Of a DNA stretch of 64,000 nucleotides, positions 57,500-64,000 are shown piece after piece. How positions within the stretch are numbered: the stretch's first letter is position 1; every line of letters begins with the position of its first letter. Below the pieces are notes generated by a model. That model saw only the letters and a list, made by a program, of their open reading frames with translations. It was not told the DNA's origin and made no database searches. Position numbers and translations under genes: made by a program. Source of the DNA: Amorphophallus konjac (lineage: Eukaryota > Streptophyta > Magnoliopsida > Alismatales > Araceae). The DNA is taken from the NCBI GenBank assembly GCA_022559845.1, contig CM040121.1, positions 348,662,243 to 348,726,242 on the forward strand, in the 5' to 3' direction.

Positions 57500-59255
57500 T
57501 CTGTGCATTGCATAAGTCAAGTCTATACACTGCATCGGTGAATTACAATTGCATGCCATATAGTCTATACATTTCATTGCAGTTGTCTTAGCAAGTCTGT
57601 ACAACGTCTGCATAATGAACTTCAAGTCTATACATCCGTTTGCCTTGCTTCATGCGAAGTCTGTACATCGAGAAAGTCTGTACAACGTTTTGACATTTCA
57701 CTTGTTCATGCATGTGCAAGTCTACACATTGATAAGTCTGTACAGGGTCTAGCTGCATCATGTGCTTCATGCAATTAAGTCTGCACATTCCTTTTTGTTA
57801 TGTGTGTGCATCATTTAGCAAGTCTATACATCAGTCAGCATTGCCTCTTGTACAGAGTCTTACTGCACGTTCATTCAAAGTCCATACATTGCGTGTGTTG
57901 CAGACATAACAAGTCTGTACATTGCATGTGTCATAGATATAGAAGTCAATACAGTCAGCAAGTCTTTACACATTACAGTCATTGCTAAGTCTGTACATTG
58001 TGCACCGTCTCACTTAGCGTCTCTTGCAAAGTCTGTACATTGTCAAAGTCTACACATTGCACTGTACATCGGACCAAGTCTGTACAGTCTCATTTAAAGT
58101 CTATACTGTGCATACTACATCGTCAAAGTCTATACATTGCACTGTAGCTTGCATTCACTCAAAGTCTGTACAGCCTTCCGTCTCATGAAGCGTCTCACGG
58201 TGTGTCTCACAAAGCGCTCAAGTCTATACATTGCATCGTCTCATGTAGCGTCTCATGCTAAGTCTATACATTCGTTGTGCATAGTCCATGCATTCACTTC
58301 AAGTCTGCACATTCTTCTGTTATGTCCAAAGTCTGTGCATTGCCATGCTTCAGGCTGAGCAAGTCTATACACTGATGCACGAAATCAAGTCTGTACAGCC
58401 AATGCCTACACACAATGTCTATACATTCATTTGTTGATATTCAAGCAAGTCTGTACATCGTCAGTCTGCTCATGCATCATCTTGGTGGTAAGTCTATACA
58501 TTGGCCAAGTCTTTACATCGCCACTTGTTCATGCATGTGAGCAAGTCTATACATTCTTCTGTCTCAATTAGAGTCTATACATTGTTGCATGTTCATCAAG
58601 TCTGCACATTGTTTGGCCATTGCATATGAAGTCTATACAACGGTTGCCTTCATACCTAGAAAGTCTATTCATCGTGTGTTCCTGAAAGTCTGTACAGCGT
58701 CTCACTTAGCGTCTCTGTACATCGTCTGCCTGCATTCCAAGTCTATACTTTGCTGCTATGTGTCTGCATCATTTAGCAAGTCTGTACATTGCTGCTATGG
58801 CTGTGCATCGTTTAACAAGTCTATGCATTGCACGAAGTCTGCACATTGTGTGCTGCTATGCTCATACATCATTTTAGCAAGTCTGAACATTGTTTGCACA
58901 TCACACGCAGAGTCTGCACACAGTGGATTAGTAAGTCTATACATTGTGCATCGCTCAAAGCAGAGTCTGCACATTGCTGCATCCTAAGTCTGCATATTGT
59001 TTATACATTGCACGCAGAGTCTGCACACTCATTGTCAGCAAGTCTGCACATTTATGTAGCACGCATGCAGAGTCTATACACTCATAACTTTAGCCATTAC
59101 ATCGTGTGCTTCAAGATTTTTCGTAAGTCTATACATTCTTGGCTGTTCAGCGTCTCATGCAGTGTCTCATGCAAAGTCCATACATTGCCGTTGTATTGCA
59201 AAGTCTATACATTGCAAAGTCTACACACTGCATTACTCCCTACAGAGTCTGTACA
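57500..59255. repeat. Array of more than 50 AAGTCTRTACATTG motifs in U3 of F
   Basis: By eye I count about 56 units of (C/A)AAGTCTRTACATTG or close variants (TGCACA, TACACA, TACAGC endings), on average about 31-32 bp apart but irregular. A second motif, GCGTCTCA, is interspersed about ten times (for example near 58015, 58190, 58245, 58700 and 59150). At the left edge there are TTGCATCGGTGCATC units (57411, 57446). Confidence 0.8.
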
Positions 59256-59330
59256 AGGGTTTTACTGTCTTAAGCTGATACTCCCTTCGACTGACTGACA
59301 GGTGCTGATGATCAAGGAGCTTAAGGAGGG

Positions 59331-59468
59331 CACGTGATCTGAGGATGGACGAGCTGCCTAGGATCGTGACACGTGTACAGCAACAAGCCTGAGATGCTGC
59401 CACGTGGTCAAGGCGATTGGGCGGGAACTGTGGAGAGCACACACCCTAATCTGCTGCTGCTATAAAAG
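59331..59468 (+). promoter_or_regulatory. Three G-boxes and TATA box of solo LTR F
   Basis: CACGTG occurs at 59331-59336, 59370-59375 and 59401-59406, followed by TATAAAAG at 59461-59468. This is the same order and similar spacing as in the LTRs of B and C. Confidence 0.65.
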
Positions 59469-60304
59469 GAAGCCTTCTTCCTCAGAAGAAGACTGATCGT
59501 GATCGAAGAAGAAGTAGAGGAGAGCCTGCACGATCCAGTGTGAAGAGAAGAAGAGAAGAAGAAGAAAAAAGGGAGAGAAGAGAAGAGCAGAGAAGAAAAA
59601 GAGAAAGAGAAGAAGAGCAGAAGAGAAAGAGAAAGAGAGAGATAGAGAGCTCGAGTAGAGAAAGAGAGAGAGATAGTGGTTGTCTGGCATTTGGATCAAA
59701 TCCAAGCCAGACATGCTCCTTCGAGAGCTATATTACTTGTGCTTTATTTTCAGCTTTCAGTTGCTGTGTCTTCCATTTTTGTTTTTCTTTTGAAACCTTC
59801 TTCAAGCTGTTAGTCAGCGTTTGTAGTGGAGGATTCCACTGGACTGCTAAGCTGTATTTCTCAGCGGTTTGCAGAGGTGGACTCCTCTGGACAGCAAGCT
59901 GTGAGGCTCAGCGGGGCGAGGTGGATACCTCGGATAGCAAGCTGTGAGGCTCAGTGGTTTGTAGGCAAGCTGTGATGCCCAATGGTTCAAGCTGTGAGTC
60001 AACAGTAATCCACACTCGGGTTGAGTGTGGGGTGGATGGAGGTCTGGAGGACCGAACCACCTAAAAACCCCTTGTGCACTGTGGTTTGATTTCTTCTATC
60101 TGACTGGCGCTAGATGCATGCATAGGCACGAGGATTGTATTCATCTCATTGCTGTGCACATTAGATGTTTGCTTAGGATCGCTCTACATATCTACAATAG
60201 TTTTTAATTCCGCATCTCTGATTGCATTAGATTTAATTTGAGCGAAGTTTTTAAAGGGGAGATTCATTCACCCCCCCTCTGAATCCATAGCACCGAACTC
60301 AACA

Positions 60305-62522
60305 GGCGAGGGTCCGAGGTGGGACCCAAATATTCTAAGGGACTTGGTTGTCTTAGGCTGACCCCTAAGGGTCTAGGATTCCCAACTTCATGGGCGGCTG
60401 GAACGCCGGGGTGTGGGTTTGGGTGGCTCTCACTCTCGGTCCGCGGTGGGTGCACTAAGAATGGTGTGCGAGTCCGGGCTCTCGTCTCTCCGTCCGACGG
60501 GCATTCACAAGCAACACTAGGTAAGCAAATAATTCTACCAACCAAGGGATATCTAGTCGCTGACCTGATCGGTGTGAAGACACCGATCCCGACCGGAGAT
60601 GAGGGCGAGCGGGGTAGCGTGGGCACGCACCCGCACGCTGCATCGATGGCGCTTGACCTAAAAATAATTTGGTTACAACACTACACCTCTCATAGGAGGG
60701 GAGTTCTCGGGGTGGGGGTTAAGAGATTTACAACCAAACACTAGCTCCACACAGGGAGGGGCTATAAGCCGGCGAGGCGGGTAGGGGGAGTGAAGCTAGA
60801 AACCGATGTGCCGAGCTCTGCCGATTTTGCCGACTTTTGGAACAGTCGGATAGACAGTCAAAGACGGTGCCGCCATGGTCTCTGCCAAGCTCAGAAAGGG
60901 TCACAACTTGTGCCGAATCTTTCTGACTTGACCCAGGATGATGCCTGAAATTTTGTGCAATTTTCTGATGATGTCGATGGCTGGGGCAGGGTCTGGAACA
61001 GGGCTGGACCGCTCTGGCTCTGGGTGCTCCCCGAGTGATGCTACTGGAAGACGGGGGCACCACGAATAGTCCCGTGCTCTGTTGAAGGTGAGACTAGAGC
61101 GGTTGTGATCGTGGTCGAGTCTTCTTCGATCCGAGACCAACGAGGCTGTCGTCAGATGTCGGAGCTGATCGAGAAGGCCAGAACAGTGGGGGGTGTCAGT
61201 TCAGGCTCAGGGAAACTGACCTTGCACACCTTGGAAGGAAAATCAAGAACTTCTGACTCCGAGGTCCAAAAATGGCTATATTTCTTGGAGATGACAGAGG
61301 ACTTGAAGGGGAAACCCTCAGCCAAGTGGTGCTCCAAGATTCCCAGAAATCCGATCGTGGGAGCCTCTGCAAGCCTCCTCTGGTTGTCTGCTCAGGAGGA
61401 AGTACGCAGGTCGTCGAGATTTGCTCCTCCGGACCGCTCCAAGTTCGGACGATGGCAGGGCTACACTCATTGCGAAGCTGACTAGATGATGATTCCAGCG
61501 ATATATGGTATGCCTCCTGAAGCCTCACTATGACGCCGTGGCACTCTCTTCAATCTGCTGGTACTCTGCTACCTGCAACCCAGAGTTGGGGCTGATTGTG
61601 GAAGGGATATGGAAGAAGGAGATGGGTGAGGGTTTGGCAATAGGATGAAGGCTGGTGGCTGTGGGAGGTGGAGGGGCGTGGCTGGATGCTCCTGGGGGCT
61701 GAGAGGGCGGGGATGGGGGCTGAGCTTGCAGGAATGGCTGGAAAGGTGAAGGGGGAAGGCTGGGTGCGCCCAAGGGAGAAGGTTGAATGGGGGAGGAAGG
61801 AGGCTGACCAAGGGCTGGGTGGTGGATGGGAGGGGTGACCAAGGGTTGATAGGGGGATGGAGAGATGGGATGGTATAGCCTAAAGGGGAGGGAAATTCAA
61901 ATTTTGGGCCTAGGGTGGCTCTCCTTCAGTCTTGGGAGATGGAAGGTTGCTTGGGGAAGAGGAGTAGGGGGTTGGTGGTTGGAGGGTGGAGTGGGGAGTG
62001 GTGGATTATCTCTTGGGGTTGGGATGGAGTAAAGAGAGGGGTTGTGGGAAGTTGGAGTGGCTTTAATGGAGGGGGAAAGGAGAGAGAAAGTAGGTGGGAG
62101 GCGGAGGAGAGAGAGTGGGGTGTGCCCCCCTTGATGAGAGAGAGAGAGTGGGGTGCGCCCCCCTTGATGAGAGAGAGAGAGAGACTTGGAATTCTTCTTT
62201 CAATATTACATCAAAGGTTACAAATGGGGGAGAGGGGAGGCCTATTTATGGGCATCCACTCTTTACATGTCCAAAATACCCTTGACAATAAGATAAAAGA
62301 TCAAGCATATCTTAGACTCATTCCTATGGGCCCATAACTAAGGTACTAAGGCCCAATTAAGCATAACAAGGGAAATGGACTAAAACAACATGACTCGATA
62401 AAGGAAATTACATAAGATATGACTCCAAGAAAAGGAAAATAATATGTGAACACATAGTCGGTCTTCCTCAAAGTGATGTAGGCGATCCGAGCCAAAGAGA
62501 GCATTGTGAGATGCCCTCATCA
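60305..62522 (-). repeat. 3' LTR of gypsy I, right fragment
   Basis: It shares landmarks with the D and E LTRs: CACCGATCCCGACCGGAGATGAGGG near 60580, CACAGGGAGGGGC near 60750, a C-rich U5, GA runs near 62135-62185, a TATA-like box read on the minus strand (CATAAATAGG, 62240-62249), and a right edge that reads TGATGAGGGCATC on the minus strand. Confidence 0.8.
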
Positions 62523-62540
62523 AATCCCCCGGGGTGGGGA
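62523..62540 (-). other. Polypurine tract of gypsy I
   Basis: Minus strand CCCCACCCCGGGGGATT abuts the LTR. It is the same type and place as the tract of D. Confidence 0.7.
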
Positions 62541-62569
62541 GAACTCGATCCCATCGTGTATGGGTCCAC

Positions 62570-64000
62570 CTAGCTATGGTAGTGCTCCAAAATATCCAGG
62601 TCAAGGCGTAGCAGGTCCTCCCAACTCACCCAAGTATCCTCTGTCAGGGGACAATCCTTCCACCTTACCAGATAGCGCTGGTATACCCTGTTCCTGGTGA
62701 TGGTACTTTGCTCATCTAGTATTGCCTCTACCTGCTCACGTCGGCCTCTCAAGCTAGTAGGTAAAGTCCCACCGTGGGTGTCTCTCTCAAGGGAGGGTAA
62801 AGGCTCAAGCTCCTCACTGGGTCCCACCGTAGGGCCCTTGTAGGGTACCAGGTCCACCACATTGAAGGTAGGGTGTACCCCAAAACCCTCAGGTTGGTCC
62901 AGCTCATAAGCGTTACTGCCTAGTTGTCTCAGAACTCAAAAGGGTCCCAAACCTCGCGCCCTCAATTTGAAGGCAGGCCTCGGAAGGAGCCGCTCCGTCC
63001 TCACCATCACTGAGTCTCCCACTTGGAACTCGCAGTGGGGCCGTCAAGCATCTGCCAGCTTTTTGTAAGCCTCATTTCTCTTCCCTATATGCTTGCGGAT
63101 GTCATTATGCAACTCTTTGATATGCTGTGCAAAGGACTCAACTAAGACTGACACTCTAGCATGTGGGGGGAGGGGAATAAGATATGAAGGCTTTTTAGGC
63201 CTATAACCATGTATGACCTTAAATAGACTCTTGCCTATGGACCTATTGATAGAATCATTGTAAGCAAACTCGGCCTTAGGTAAGAGGAGATCCCAATTCC
63301 CGGGGTGGTCCCCAACTAGACAACGGAGCAAGTTCCCAAGGCTTCGGTTGATGACCTCAGTTTGGCCGTCGGTTTGAGGGTGATAAGAAGTGGAGAGTTT
63401 GAGGAGGGTTCCCATCAGATGCCAGAGAGTCTTCCAAAATTAACTGGTGAATTTCACATCCCGGTCGGACACAATGGTCTTAGGAAGTCCATAGAGTCGG
63501 ACTACCTCATCAAAGAATAAGCGGGCGACCCTAGAAGTATATGAAGTCTTGGAACATGGGATAAAGTGGGCCATCTTAGAGAACCTGTCAACAACTACAA
63601 ATATGGAATCATGTTTGCGCAAGGTCCTAGGTAGGCCAAGGATAAAGTCCATGCTTAAGTCCTCCCAAGCTTTATCCGGGATGGGAAGGGGTGTGTAAAG
63701 CCCAATGTTTTGCCTCACTTGCTTGGCCGAGGTACACATGCGACATTATCCCACAATGTTGGCCACATCCTTCTTGAGACTGGGCCAATAGAATTGCCTC
63801 TCCATTAGCTCTATGGTCTTTTGGACCCCAAAGTGACTAGCTAGGTCACCACTGTGTAACCCCCAAACTAAGAAGTCCCGAATTGAAGTCCGGGGTATGC
63901 ATAGCCTAGCTCCCTTGAAAAGATACCCCTCTTGGAGTATGAATCCCTCATGTTCCCTGTGGGGCTGAGTGGAGAGGGTGTTGTAGTGAGTCCCAAAGTT
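62570..64000 (-). pseudogene. pol: Integrase and chromodomain end of gypsy I pol (four or more stops)
   Basis: One minus-strand frame aligns with D throughout, from the integrase zinc region at the window edge (HFGVQKT ... CRMCTSAK), through the catalytic residues ([26 protein letters not shown]) and the GPY/F module, to a chromodomain (ILDEQSTITRN ... RYLVRWKDCP ... DTWVSWEDL). It ends at 62570, before the PPT. The frame is broken by TAA at 63746-63748, TAA at 63440-63442, TGA near 63041 and TGA near 62936. At several of these D has a codon one C-to-T change away, such as Gln or Arg. Pol continues beyond the window. Confidence 0.85.

Larger units (their letters stand above)
57245..60304 (+). 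mobile_element. Copia solo LTR F (3.06 kb) inside the LTR of I
   Basis: It begins TGTTGTACCCCTTGTG, like the LTR of C, and ends CCGAACTCAACA. It is flanked by GGCGA at 57240-57244 and 60305-60309. U3 is about 2.2 kb and is mostly a short-motif array. G-boxes (59331, 59370, 59401) and TATAAAAG (59461-59468) follow, then a GA-rich leader (59535-59680) and a C-rich end before CA. No internal region is present. The family is distinct from A, B and C but is probably also Sirevirus-like by its promoter layout. The ORFs inside are array artefacts. Confidence 0.88.
57095..64000 (-). mobile_element. Ty3/gypsy chromovirus I, 3' part, continuing beyond the window
   Basis: The 3' LTR (57095-57244 plus 60305-62522) is followed to the right by a polypurine tract and a decayed minus-strand integrase. 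The LTR ends (TGATGTGGCAC on the left; minus strand TGATGAGGGCATC on the right) match those of D and E. The LTR is split by copia solo LTR F. At least four in-frame stops in about 1.4 kb of pol mark it as an old copy. The 5' LTR is outside the window. Confidence 0.85.

Noticed and set aside
57500..59255. CRISPR-like array of short direct repeats with spacers
   Set aside because: The units are imperfect, the spacing is irregular, and the array lies within a plant retrotransposon LTR with a TSD. No cas genes are present and the DNA is eukaryotic.
58137..59298. ORFs over the F array (Cys/His/Ser-rich proteins)
   Set aside because: They are translations of the short repeat in several frames, with no conserved domain and no coding context.
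59540..59947. Arg/Glu-rich ORF after the TATA box of F
   Set aside because: It is encoded by a GA microsatellite in the LTR leader, and composition explains it.

Overview
The window is flowering-plant nuclear DNA made almost entirely of LTR retrotransposons nested in one another. I found no single-copy host gene, rRNA, tRNA gene or satellite array. The evidence for a plant is Ty1/copia elements with Sirevirus-like layout (long gag, pol, a further ORF after pol, several polypurine tracts), Ty3/gypsy chromoviruses with a chromodomain, initiator-Met tRNA primer sites (TGGTATCAGAGC) and plant-type LTR promoters. The density of nesting suggests pericentromeric or other gene-poor chromatin of a large genome. 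The species cannot be told from this sequence.

Layout (letters are mine). 1-8659: the 3' end of a plus-strand gypsy element G, with an unknown proline-rich ORF, a decayed integrase tail and a 3' LTR that is split by a collapsed gypsy element H (2991-6756). 8660-9508: old repeat-derived host DNA. 9509-56598: a minus-strand, decayed Sirevirus-like copia element A. A carries two insertions. Copia C (13222-38042, plus strand) carries gypsy D (18078-30147, minus strand), and D carries gypsy solo LTR E (22817-25174), so this branch is four levels deep. The other insertion is copia B (39803-50305, minus strand), a pol-less, non-autonomous element. 56599-57094: more old host repeat. 57095-64000: the 3' part of a minus-strand gypsy element I, whose LTR is split by a 3.06-kb copia solo LTR, F (57245-60304).

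The insertions B, C, D, E, F and H are each bounded by 5-bp target-site duplications that I could read directly (CCCAT, GAGCT, ACAAC, GTAGG, GGCGA, TCCCT). LTR divergence by eye agrees with the nesting: the LTR pairs of C and D are nearly identical, those of B differ a little more, and those of A differ clearly.

The most interesting signals are regulatory or noncoding. (1) Copia families A, B and C share two conserved noncoding blocks, in the same order, between pol and the 3' LTR. (2) Copia LTR families A, B, C and F each carry a family-specific array of short motifs in U3, followed by G-boxes (CACGTG) and then a TATA box. F has more than 50 motif copies. (3) The LTR of A also holds 13 W-box cores in about 150 bp. 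(4) The ORF after pol in B and C looks nuclear (basic clusters, no membrane segment) rather than envelope-like.
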